Source of the DNA: Actinomycetota bacterium
Lineage (GTDB): Bacteria > Actinomycetota > Acidimicrobiia > Acidimicrobiales > AC-25
DNA length: 9,581 nt
Assembly: GCA_005888395.1 (NCBI GenBank)
Contig: VAXF01000012.1
Span: 1-9,581 of the forward strand
Direction: 5' to 3'
Each line of letters starts with the position of its first letter. Position 1 is the first letter of the stretch. A model generated the notes under the pieces. It was given only the letters and a program-made list of their open reading frames with translations, was not told the DNA's origin and did no database searches. Of this stretch, positions 1-6,759 are shown piece by piece. A program made the position numbers and the translations under genes.

Positions 1-1
1 C

Positions 2-1390
2 GACGGCATCCGCACCAGCTACTCGTTCCTCTCGGGGATCTCGGTGCACCGGGGCGAGCAGGTGGTCGCCGGCCAACCGGTCGGCACTGCCGGCACCGAC
101 CTGCACTTCGGCGCGCGTGCGGGCGACGCCTACGTCGACCCGATGGTGCTGCTGTCGTCGGGTACGCCCCGCGTGCACCTGGTGCCGGAGGGGCTGCGTG
201 TGCCGCAGACCGCGTCGAGGGAGCGGGCCGGCGTCGTCGCGCTCCTCGCTCGGCTGCCGAGCCGGCTGACGAGCGCCGGCGCCGCGGCGCTCGACTGGGC
301 GCGACGAACCGCTGCCGCCGTCCCCGCCCTGGCGAGCGCGGCCGGCGGCGGCGAGATCGCGGCTCAGGTGCGAGCTCTCGCCGCCGTTCGCGACGAGCTG
401 CGCGCCTGGGCCGCCGAGCTGGGCACCGTGCCGGCGCTGCCGGTGCGCACGGCACTCGACGTCGCCACCGCCGTCCGCGCCTGGCACGCCCTTTCGGCCC
501 ACTGCACGCCGGCGTCGGCCGTCCCACCGCCGTTGGCCCGCCGCCACGTCGTTGTTCTCGTGGCCGGGCTGGGGTCGTCGAGCGACGACGCGTCCGTGTT
601 CCACGTCGACACGGCCCGCCTCGGTTACGCGCCCGACGACATCGTGAGGTTCTCCTACCGCGGCGGCACCACCGAGCAGCGTCCCTACGGCCCGGCCGAC
701 ACCGAGGTCGACCTGCGCGAGTCGGGCCGCCGGTTGCGCGAGTTGCTCGAGCAGCTCCAGCACGATCGCCCCGGTGTGCCCGTCGACATCGTCGCCCACT
801 CGCAGGGAGGGCTCGTGGTGCGCGTGGCGCTGGGCGACGAGTACAGCCGCTTCGACCCTCGCCTCCCGCCGCTCGGCACCGTGGTCACCGTCGATACGCC
901 GCACCACGGCGCCGACCTGGCCACGGTGGGGGAGAGCTTCGGACACGCGGCCATCGGGTCGCTCGTCGAGCGGGTGGTGGGCCGCCTCCGGCCCGGCATC
1001 GATCCCACGTCGGTCTCCGTGCGCGAACTGTCGGCGACGTCGTCCTTCGTCCGCACCCTCGACCGCCGACCGGTGCCGGCCGGCGTCCACCTCGTATCGA
1101 TAACGGCGCGCGGCGATGTCGTCGTTCCGGCGCCACGCGCCCGACTTCGCGGCGCCACCAACGTCGTCGTATCGGTGCCGGCGGTCGACGACCACGCCGC
1201 CGCGCCCGGCTCGGAGCCCGTGCTGCGCGCGATCGGCACGGCGGTCGACGGGCTGCCGCCGCCGTGCGAGACGCTGTCCGACGCGGTGCTCGACGCCGTC
1301 GTCCCCGACGTGATCGTCGCGGGCGAGAACGCGCTCGGCGCCGCGCTCACCCTCGCCGGCCACGCCGCCGGCGGCACCCTCGTGCGATGA
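2..1390 (+). CDS. M23-family peptidase tail fused to alpha/beta-hydrolase (5' partial)
   Basis: The reading frame is open from base 2, so the true start lies upstream and the GTG at 44 is internal. The first ~50 residues (RTSYSFLSGISV, GEQVVAGQPVG, TDLHFGAR, YVDPMVLL) match the C-terminal end of LytM/M23 peptidoglycan peptidases. The last zinc-ligand His is at 104-106, but the first His of the usual HxH is Asp (98-100). An Ala/Arg-rich helical linker follows. From about window codon 182 comes an alpha/beta-hydrolase resembling PGAP1/lipase-like esterases: VVVLVAGLGSS strand and oxyanion region, nucleophile motif AHSQGG with Ser at 800-802, VDTPHHG, probable acid Asp at 1115-1117 (RGDVVVP), and probable His at 1193-1195 (DDHAA). 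All three triad positions are present, so this half is probably active. Its substrate is unknown; envelope lipid or ester is a guess. The stop overlaps the next ATG (ATGA). From memory, actinobacteria such as Mycobacterium also carry an M23 gene beside rpsB. Domain calls are firm; the role is inferred. Confidence 0.85.
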   Translation, partial: DGIRTSYSFLSGISVHRGEQVVAGQPVGTAGTDLHFGARAGDAYVDPMVLLSSGTPRVHLVPEGLRVPQTASRERAGVVALLARLPSRLTSAGAAALDWARRTAAAVPALASAAGGGEIAAQVRALAAVRDELRAWAAELGTVPALPVRTALDVATAVRAWHALSAHCTPASAVPPPLARRHVVVLVAGLGSSSDDASVFHVDTARLGYAPDDIVRFSYRGGTTEQRPYGPADTEVDLRESGRRLRELLEQLQHDRPGVPVDIVAHSQGGLVVRVALGDEYSRFDPRLPPLGTVVTVDTPHHGADLATVGESFGHAAIGSLVERVVGRLRPGIDPTSVSVRELSATSSFVRTLDRRPVPAGVHLVSITARGDVVVPAPRARLRGATNVVVSVPAVDDHAAAPGSEPVLRAIGTAVDGLPPPCETLSDAVLDAVVPDVIVAGENALGAALTLAGHAAGGTLVR

Positions 1391-2413
1391 CGCGCGTGAT
1401 CGCGATGCGCCGCTCGCTCTCTCTTGTGCTCGTGCTCGCCCTCGCGCTCGCCGCCTGCGGGTTTCGGCGGTCGCCCGCACCGGCGGTGGCGTGGCGGTGG
1501 ACGGCGCCGTCGCCGGCCGAGGTCGGAATGCCGGCCGTCGCCGGGCGCGACGTGGCCGTCACATTCGGCCACGCCGGCGTCGCGCTCGTGAGCCGCGACG
1601 GCCGGGAGCGCTGGCGGGCGGAGCGGTTGGGCGTGCGCGACGTCGCCCCCGCCTTCGCCGGCGCGCTCGTGCTCGCCGCCACCGACGACGGCGTCGCCGC
1701 CTTTGCCCGCGCCGGCCTCCACGCCGGTGGTCGCCGGCGCGACGGCGGTGGTCACACTCTGGGAGGGCGCGCTGGCCGGGCTCGACGTGGCCGGCGGGGC
1801 CGTCCGCTGGCGGTTGTCGCTGCCCGGGCTCGCCATCGGCCCTCCCGCGGTCGAGGGCACGACGGCGGTCGCCGCCTGGGAGGAGGAACACGGCCGGCGG
1901 GCGGGCCTGGTCGCCGTCGACACGGGGAGCGGCCGCGTGCGCTGGCGGGCCGCGCAGCGTCCGGGCGGCGTGAGCGCGCCGGCGATCGGCGGGCGCACGG
2001 CGGTGGTCGTCGCGGGCGATCGGGCGGCGCACGCGATCGACCTCGTGGCCGGTCGCGAGCGCTGGCGCACGCCGCTCGGGGGCGCGGGTTCGCCGGAAGT
2101 ACCGCCGCTCGTCGTCGCCGGCGGGTTCGCCGTCGCCGATCGCGTCGGTGATCTGGCCATGGTGCGGGCCGGCGACGGCCGCGTCCGCGCCCGGGTCGCG
2201 GGCGTGGGCGACGCGGTGCGGGGCGCACCGGCCGGCACGGCGACGCGGCTGGCGCTGCCCGTCGACGACGGCCGTGTGGTGCTGACGGTCGTCGGGCGCA
2301 CGCGTGTGCTCGATCCGCCGGGGCGGGTGAGCGGCGTGGCCGTCCTCGGTCGCCTGCTGCTCGTGGCCACCCGCGAGGCCGAACACGACGCGCTCGTTGC
2401 CTACCGCTGGTAG
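1387..2413 (+). pseudogene. Frameshifted PQQ-like beta-propeller lipoprotein
   Basis: The start ATG overlaps the upstream stop (ATGA); ATG 1405 is an alternative start. Frame 1 encodes a lipoprotein signal (MRRSLSLVLVLALALAAC) with the lipobox Cys at 1456-1458, so the product would be lipid-anchored outside the membrane. Blades of a PQQ-like (YVTN/BamB-like) propeller follow: DGRERWRAE, VLAATDDGVAAFARA. Near 1705-1723 the homology moves to frame 2 (STPVVAGATAVV, GGAVRWRL, SGRVRWRAA, AGRERWRTPL) and runs to TAG 2411-2413. The span is 1027 nt, not a multiple of three. Unshifted frame 1 gives Arg/Gly-rich nonsense to TGA 2149-2151. The broken blade also lacks its G..RW strand, and the gap between flanking motifs is shorter than in the other blades. 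This suggests a small deletion of 3n+2 nt rather than a one-base error. It may be a pseudogene or an assembly fault. The intact protein would probably scaffold or bind at the envelope; no catalytic site is visible. Confidence 0.75.
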
Positions 2414-2444
2414 GCGGTGGCTGCGGCCGGCGACGCACGGCCGC

Positions 2445-2450
2445 TACGAT
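2445..2450 (+). promoter_or_regulatory. Probable -10 box for a leaderless SpoIID-domain gene
   Basis: TACGAT fits the actinobacterial TANNNT -10 consensus and ends ten bases before the ATG at 2461. Transcription would start at about 2457-2461, giving a leaderless or nearly leaderless mRNA. This agrees with the lack of a Shine-Dalgarno sequence before 2461. No good -35 hexamer is visible. Confidence 0.45.
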
Positions 2451-2460
2451 CCGGCCCTCA

Positions 2461-4122
2461 ATGCGCTCGATCGGGCGGCTTGCGATCGCCGCGCTCCTGG
2501 CTGGGGCCGTTGCCGGGGTGCCGGCTACCGGCGCGTCCGCGGCCGCGGCCCGGACGCGGCACAAGACCGCTCCCGTCGCGCCGGTGCGCGGCTGGCTCGT
2601 CCCCGGCGTCCGGTTCGAGCCGCTCGACCCGGCCCACGCGCCGCTGTTCACCGATGCCGAGGGCGCCTACCGCGGGGCGATCGAGGTCCGGCGCACGCCC
2701 GCCGGCCTCGCCACCGTCAACGTCGTGCGCTTCGACGACTACCTGAAGGGCATCAGCGAGGTCCCGGTCAACTGGCCGCCCGAGGCCCAGCGGGCCCAGG
2801 CCATCGCCGCCCGCACCTACGCGCTCTACGAGATGCTCGATGCTGTCCCGTCGCCGTGGCGACAGGCCGGCGCCGACCTCTGCGCCACCGACTCGTGCCA
2901 GGTCTATCGGGGCGTGGCCAAGGAGCTCCGGCCCGGGGCGGCGGCGTGGTCGGCCGCGGTCGACGCCACCCGCGGGCAGGTGCTCTTGTGGCAGGGGCGG
3001 CCGATCCTCGCCAAGTACTCGTCGAGCAACGGGGGGCAGTCGACGCCGGGTGGCTATCCGTACCTTCCGTCGGTGCCCGACCCGGACGACACGATGAGCC
3101 CTCTGCACCACTGGCGCTATGCCATCCCGCTCGACCAGCTGGGGCCGGCGGTGGGCGCGCCCGGGCAACTCTTCGACGTCGGTCGGGCCGGCGACAGCGT
3201 GATCCTCACCAGCCGGCTCCCCGACGGCACGCAGGCGCAGCAGGCATTCGGCGTCGACGACTTCCGAGCCAAGCTCGACGCCGCCTACCCGACGCCGTCC
3301 GGCCTGCCGTTGCCGCTGCCCTCGCGCCGCTACACGGTCGTCACCGAGGGCGACGCCGCGGTGGTCGACGGGTGGGGCTGGGGCCACGGTGTGGGCATGA
3401 GCCAGTACGGCGCCCTGGGCAAGGCGCTGCGCGGGATGGCCGCGCCGCAGATCCTCGCCAGCTACTACGGCGGCCTGCGCCCGGCATCCCTTCGGAGCGA
3501 CCAGGTGCCGTCGACGGTGCGGGTGGCCCTCGCCGTCGGTCAGGCAGCCGCCACGGTGACTGCCAACGGGCATTTCCGCGTGCTCGACACCGACGGCCAT
3601 GTGCTCGCCGCCCTTGCGACGGGTCGCTTCCGCGTCGAGCCGGGCCCTGGCGGCTCCGTGCACGTCCTGCCTCCCGCCGGCTACGACCAGCCCCTGTCGG
3701 TCGGGGCCGCAGGCGTCGACCCCGGCGTGCCGCTTCCCGGCCAGGAGCCCGTCGTCCACGTCCGCCTCTCGACTCCCGCGGTCGTCCAGATCACCGCGCG
3801 CGAACCCGGAGCGCGCCCGCTGGCGCTGGCGCCGAGGGTGCTCGACGGCGACTCCGACATCCGGTTGCCGGCGCCGACCCACGCCGGCGAGATGCTCGTG
3901 ATCATCGCCGCCGACGCCGGCCCCGGGCGCGTGGCGCGCACGCCGTTCAGCTTCCGCGTCGCCGGGCCTACGAGACGGGGGTTGCTGCCCGACGCCTTCG
4001 CGCTGGCGCCCGCCGGTCGGGTCGGCCGCGCTCCCGCCCTCCCGGTGGAGGCGGCGGCGCTCGCGGTACTGGCGCTCGTGGTGGTGGCTGCGGCCGCGGG
4101 TTGGCAGTCCGGCCGCAAGTAG
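2461..4122 (+). CDS. Secreted SpoIID/LytB-domain protein
   Basis: This is a 553-residue protein of the SpoIID/LytB family, whose sporulation members are lytic transglycosylases acting on stem-peptide-free glycan. The N-terminus is a signal peptide (residues 1-29, AIAALLAGAVAG core, cleavage near GASA-AA). The family domain runs from about 66 to 340. It includes VRFDDYLKGISEVP, where Glu100 aligns with the catalytic Glu of SpoIID; WPPEAQRAQAIAARTYAL at 105-122; a Cys pair in CATDSCQVYRG at 141-151; YSSSNGGQS at 186-194; and the hallmark GWGWGHGVGMSQYGA at 304-318. Residues 350-505 look like a beta-rich domain of unknown type. A hydrophobic stretch at 528-547, followed by a short basic end, may anchor the protein in the membrane. 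Actinobacteria that do not form endospores commonly carry such proteins, presumably for vegetative wall remodelling; that role is inferred. The ATG follows a -10-like box with no ribosome binding site. Confidence 0.9.
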   Translation: MRSIGRLAIAALLAGAVAGVPATGASAAAARTRHKTAPVAPVRGWLVPGVRFEPLDPAHAPLFTDAEGAYRGAIEVRRTPAGLATVNVVRFDDYLKGISEVPVNWPPEAQRAQAIAARTYALYEMLDAVPSPWRQAGADLCATDSCQVYRGVAKELRPGAAAWSAAVDATRGQVLLWQGRPILAKYSSSNGGQSTPGGYPYLPSVPDPDDTMSPLHHWRYAIPLDQLGPAVGAPGQLFDVGRAGDSVILTSRLPDGTQAQQAFGVDDFRAKLDAAYPTPSGLPLPLPSRRYTVVTEGDAAVVDGWGWGHGVGMSQYGALGKALRGMAAPQILASYYGGLRPASLRSDQVPSTVRVALAVGQAAATVTANGHFRVLDTDGHVLAALATGRFRVEPGPGGSVHVLPPAGYDQPLSVGAAGVDPGVPLPGQEPVVHVRLSTPAVVQITAREPGARPLALAPRVLDGDSDIRLPAPTHAGEMLVIIAADAGPGRVARTPFSFRVAGPTRRGLLPDAFALAPAGRVGRAPALPVEAAALAVLALVVVAAAAGWQSGRK

Positions 4123-4125
4123 ACT
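4120..4125 (+). promoter_or_regulatory. Possible -10 box for the rpsB-tsf operon
   Basis: TAGACT matches TANNNT and overlaps the stop of the SpoIID-domain gene. It would start transcription near 4132, giving a leader of about 100 nt before rpsB. A TTGGCA at 4101-4106 resembles a -35 element, but the 13-nt spacer is too short for normal sigma-70 pairing, so the call rests on the -10 and its position. Confidence 0.35.
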
Positions 4126-4131
4126 GCCCCT

Positions 4132-4233
4132 GTCCCGGCGATCCGCGCCGGGCGAGAGCCAATGCCGGGGTGCTCCCACGGTCGCCTACGGGCGCAGCAC
4201 CGCGGCCAACCGAACCGATGGGAAGGAGAGCTC
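4132..4233 (+). promoter_or_regulatory. Structured 5' leader of rpsB
   Basis: This non-coding stretch holds two inverted repeats. The first is a perfect 7-bp stem CCCGGCG/CGCCGGG (4134-4140 with 4146-4152, 5-nt loop). The second is a 6-bp stem GGTGCT/AGCACC (4169-4174 with 4196-4201), with a possible inner CCC/GGG pairing (4175-4177 with 4190-4192). It ends in a strong Shine-Dalgarno AAGGAG at 4223-4228, five bases before the rpsB ATG. In several bacteria the S2 protein represses its own operon through a leader RNA. The structure and position would suit that, but I cannot match a known S2-leader consensus, so the function is inferred. Confidence 0.4.
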
Positions 4234-5232
4234 ATGGCCGTCGTGACCATGAAGCAGCTGCTCGAGGCCGGCGTTCACTTTGGACACCAGACGCGCCGCT
4301 GGAACCCGAAGATGAAGCGCTTCATCTTCGGCGAGCGCAACGGCATCTACATCATCGACCTCCAGCAGACGCTCGGGCGGATCGACACCGCCTACACGTT
4401 CCTGCGTGACCTCGTCGCCAACGGAGGTTCCGTCCTCTTCGTCGGCACCAAGAAGCAGACGCAGGGCCCGATCGCGGAGTACGCGGAGAAGTGCGGCATG
4501 CCATACATCAACCAGCGGTGGCTGGGCGGCATGCTCACCAACTTCCAGACGATCAGCGGGCGCGTCAGCAAGATGCAGGAGTACGAGCGGATGCGCGCCT
4601 CGGGCGACTTCGAGGCCATGCCGAAGAAGGAGGCGCTCACCCACACGCGCGAGCTCGAGAAGCTCGAGCGGAACCTCGGCGGAATCCGCACCATGTCGAA
4701 GCTGCCCGAAGCGGTGTTCGTGATCGACACGAAGAAGGAGCACATCGCCGTCACCGAGGCGAACAAGCTCGGTCTGCCGATCGTGGCCGTCGTCGACACC
4801 AACTGCGACCCGGATCCGATCGACTACGTCATCCCCGGCAACGACGACGCCATCCGCTCGGGGATGCTGATGTGCCGCATCGTCGCCGACGCGGTTGAGG
4901 AGGGGAAGCTCATCGCGTCGCGCCGGTCGGGCCGGGTGGCAGCCGAGGCACAGCCCGTCGTGGTGACCGCCAACGCCGAGGAGGAGGCGCGCCGGGCCCA
5001 GCACCAGACCGAGGCGCGAAGGGCCGCAGCCCTTGCCCAGCAGGAGCGGGAGGCGCGGCTCGCGCAGCAGCGCGCGCGAGAGGAACGCTCTGCCGCCGCT
5101 GCCGCACCCGCACCCGCTCCCGAGGCGGCGCCCGCGCCCTCGCCCGAGCCCGCGCCCACTGCGGAGGCCGAGCCGCCGGCCGCACCCGAGCCCGCGCCCG
5201 AGCCGGCCACCGAGCCCGCGGAGGCGCAGTGA
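4234..5232 (+). CDS. rpsB: 30S ribosomal protein S2 with long acidic Ala/Pro tail
   Basis: S2 is a component of the 30S subunit body. This 332-residue protein carries the conserved S2 core (residues 1-231): MKQLLEAGVHFGHQTRRWNPKM, IFGERNGIYIIDLQQT, VLFVGTKKQ, YINQRWLGGMLTNFQT, and the second S2 signature from PEAVFVIDTKKEHIAV (159-172) through LPIVAVVDTN. The start at 4234 is fixed by AAGGAG five bases upstream and by the usual MAVVTMKQLLEAG N-terminus. An in-frame ATG at 4162 would only add leader sequence. The family is typically about 240 residues; here residues 232-332 are extra. They comprise a charged, probably helical segment (EEEARRAQHQ...QREREE-like, 248-286) and a Pro/Ala/Glu low-complexity end (287-332). 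Such tails are common in actinobacterial S2. The stop forms TGATG with tsf. Confidence 0.98.
   Translation: MAVVTMKQLLEAGVHFGHQTRRWNPKMKRFIFGERNGIYIIDLQQTLGRIDTAYTFLRDLVANGGSVLFVGTKKQTQGPIAEYAEKCGMPYINQRWLGGMLTNFQTISGRVSKMQEYERMRASGDFEAMPKKEALTHTRELEKLERNLGGIRTMSKLPEAVFVIDTKKEHIAVTEANKLGLPIVAVVDTNCDPDPIDYVIPGNDDAIRSGMLMCRIVADAVEEGKLIASRRSGRVAAEAQPVVVTANAEEEARRAQHQTEARRAAALAQQEREARLAQQRAREERSAAAAAPAPAPEAAPAPSPEPAPTAEAEPPAAPEPAPEPATEPAEAQ
5102..5229 (+). repeat. Low-complexity Pro/Ala/Glu-coding tract in the rpsB tail
   Basis: The 3' end of rpsB is built of short GC-rich repeats encoding PAPA, EPAP and EPA units. A perfect 15-base direct repeat CCCGAGCCCGCGCCC occurs at 5143-5157 and 5185-5199, 42 nt apart and in frame. 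Slippage or unequal recombination could change its length in multiples of three without breaking tsf, which starts right after it. Confidence 0.7.
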
Positions 5233-6026
5233 TGGTCGAGTTCGGCGCCAAGGACGTCCAGCGCCTCCGCCAGGCGACGGGCGCGGGGATGATGGACGCC
5301 AAGCGTGCCCTCGAGGAGAGTGACGGCGACTTCGAGACCGCCGCCACCTGGCTTCGGGAGAAGGGCCTGGCCAAGTCGGTCGAACGGGCCGACCGCGCCA
5401 ACGAGCAGGGGGCGATCGCCGTGGGCAGCACGGGCGCCGCCGCCGCCCTCGTCGAGCTGCGGTGCGAGACCGACTTCGTGGCCAAGTCGGCCGACTTCGT
5501 GAACCTGGCCAATGACATCGCCGCGGCCGTCGCCGAGAGGGGCGAGGCGGCCACGGCCGACCTCGCCGGCGCGCTCGACGACCTCAAGCTCGGCCTGAAG
5601 GAGAACATCGAGCTCGGTCGCGTGGTTCGGTTCGAGGCCGGCACGGGCGACGTCCTCGACACCTACCTGCACATCCAGAACGACCGTGGCGTCAACGGCG
5701 TGCTCGTGCAGCTGAGGAACGGCGATCGTGAGCTGGCCCACGACCTGTGCATGCACATCGCGTTCTCCCGGCCGCGCTACCTCACGCGCGACGAGGTGCC
5801 CGCCGACGAGGTCGAGGGCGAGCGCAAGGTGCTCGAGGCGCAGACTCGCAACGAGGGCAAACCCGAGCAGGCGATCCCCAAGATCGTCGAGGGCAAGCTC
5901 GCGGGTTTCTACGCGCAGCAGGTGCTGCTCGAGCAGAAGTTCGTGAAGGACAACAAGGTCACGATCGCGCAGCTGCTCGGCAACGCGGAGGTCATTCGGT
6001 TCGCGCAGCTCGAGATCGGCCGCTGA
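5232..6026 (+). CDS. tsf: Elongation factor Ts
   Basis: EF-Ts is the guanine-nucleotide exchange factor that releases GDP from EF-Tu during translation elongation in the cytoplasm. The 264-residue product has the UBA-like N-terminal domain with the signature LRQATGAGMMDAK (12-24), DGDFETAATWLREKG (31-45), and the EF-Tu contact motif TDFVA (80-84) in CETDFVAKSADF. A core with two subdomains follows (MHIAFSRPRYLTRDEVP, FYAQQVLLEQKFVKD). The ATG at 5232 overlaps the rpsB TGA by one base (TGATG) and has GGAGG at 5220-5224, seven bases upstream. GTG 5229 is possible but less well spaced. Linkage to rpsB is nearly universal and implies co-transcription and translational coupling. Confidence 0.98.
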   Translation: MVEFGAKDVQRLRQATGAGMMDAKRALEESDGDFETAATWLREKGLAKSVERADRANEQGAIAVGSTGAAAALVELRCETDFVAKSADFVNLANDIAAAVAERGEAATADLAGALDDLKLGLKENIELGRVVRFEAGTGDVLDTYLHIQNDRGVNGVLVQLRNGDRELAHDLCMHIAFSRPRYLTRDEVPADEVEGERKVLEAQTRNEGKPEQAIPKIVEGKLAGFYAQQVLLEQKFVKDNKVTIAQLLGNAEVIRFAQLEIGR

Positions 6027-6030
6027 CAGC

Positions 6031-6759
6031 GTGGAGGGCGAGGCCCGCTGGCGCCGAGTCGTGCTCAAGCTCTCCGGTGAGGCATTCGCCGATGTGACCA
6101 CCGGCTATGGCATCGACGGCGCAGTCGTCGAGCGGATCGGCCGCGAGATCGCCGAGGTCCACACGGGGATGAACGTCGAGATGGCGGTCGTCGTCGGCGG
6201 CGGCAACATCTGGCGCGGCGCGCAGGGCGCGGGTGAAGGGATGGACCGCGCCAACGCCGACTACATGGGAATGCTGGCGACGGTCGTCAACGCGCTGGCG
6301 TTGCAGGACGCGCTCGAGCGCATCGGCCAGGACACGCGCGTGCAGACCGCGATCCCCATCCCTCAGGTGGCCGAGCCCTACATCCGCCGCCGCGCCATGC
6401 GCCATCTCGAGAAGGGGCGCGTCGTGATCTTCGCCGGCGGAACCGGCAACCCCTACTTCACCACCGACACCACCGCCGCGCTTCGGGCGGCCGAGATCGA
6501 GGCGCAGGCCATCCTCAAGGGCACACACTCGGGCGTCGACGGTGTCTACACCGACGACCCGTTGAAGAACCCCGAGGCCGAGAAGCTCTCGGAGGTCGCC
6601 TACATCGACGTCCTCAACCGTGGCCTCAAGATCATGGACGCCACCGCCATCACGTTCTGCATGGACAACTCGTTGCCCATCGTGGTCTTCAACCTGATGC
6701 AGCCAGGCAACATCCGGCGGGCCCTCGAGGGCGAGGCAATCGGTACGCTTGTCCAGTGA
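6031..6759 (+). CDS. pyrH: UMP kinase (uridylate kinase)
   Basis: This enzyme phosphorylates UMP to UDP with ATP, feeding UTP, CTP and cell-wall UDP-sugars. It belongs to the amino-acid-kinase fold and is usually hexameric and GTP-activated. Of 242 residues, visible motifs are VVLKLSGEAF (10-19, phosphate-binding), VVVGGGNIWRG (53-63), DYMGMLATVVNALALQ (77-92), IFAGGTGNPYFTTDTTAA (133-150, UMP binding and catalytic region), GVDGVYTDDP (168-177) and IMDATAI (201-207). The start is GTG at 6031, four bases after the tsf stop. No clear Shine-Dalgarno is present, so reinitiation after tsf is likely. The length matches the family. Its stop lies inside the first copy of a direct repeat, and GTG 6756 overlaps it as GTGA. 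Confidence 0.98.
   Translation: MEGEARWRRVVLKLSGEAFADVTTGYGIDGAVVERIGREIAEVHTGMNVEMAVVVGGGNIWRGAQGAGEGMDRANADYMGMLATVVNALALQDALERIGQDTRVQTAIPIPQVAEPYIRRRAMRHLEKGRVVIFAGGTGNPYFTTDTTAALRAAEIEAQAILKGTHSGVDGVYTDDPLKNPEAEKLSEVAYIDVLNRGLKIMDATAITFCMDNSLPIVVFNLMQPGNIRRALEGEAIGTLVQ

Noticed and set aside
1699..1726. Programmed frameshift in the propeller gene
   Set aside because: There is no slippery heptamer, no stop at the shift point and no clear stimulatory structure; the missing blade strand fits a deletion better.
685..2370. Long minus-strand open frame (561 codons)
   Set aside because: It lies antisense to the hydrolase and propeller genes, with Arg/Ser/Thr/Pro-rich composition and no motif; long antisense frames are expected in DNA this rich in G+C.
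4101..4125. TTGGCA/TAGACT as a full -35/-10 promoter
   Set aside because: The 13-nt spacer is too short for a standard sigma-70 promoter; only the -10 is kept, at low confidence.
4134..4152. Stem CCCGGCG/CGCCGGG as a terminator of the SpoIID-domain gene
   Set aside because: No T-rich tract follows and it lies downstream of a likely rpsB -10 box; part of a leader is more plausible.
2458..4179. Minus-strand open frame of 573 codons
   Set aside because: It is antisense to the whole SpoIID-domain gene, which has clear family motifs; the product is low-complexity Arg/Gly/His.
4162..4233. Upstream ATG as the rpsB start
   Set aside because: It would add residues unlike any S2 and ignores the AAGGAG five bases before ATG 4234.
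2397..4409. Plus-strand open frame of 670 codons
   Set aside because: It is an out-of-frame shadow of the SpoIID-domain gene and rpsB start, Arg-rich and without any recognisable domain.
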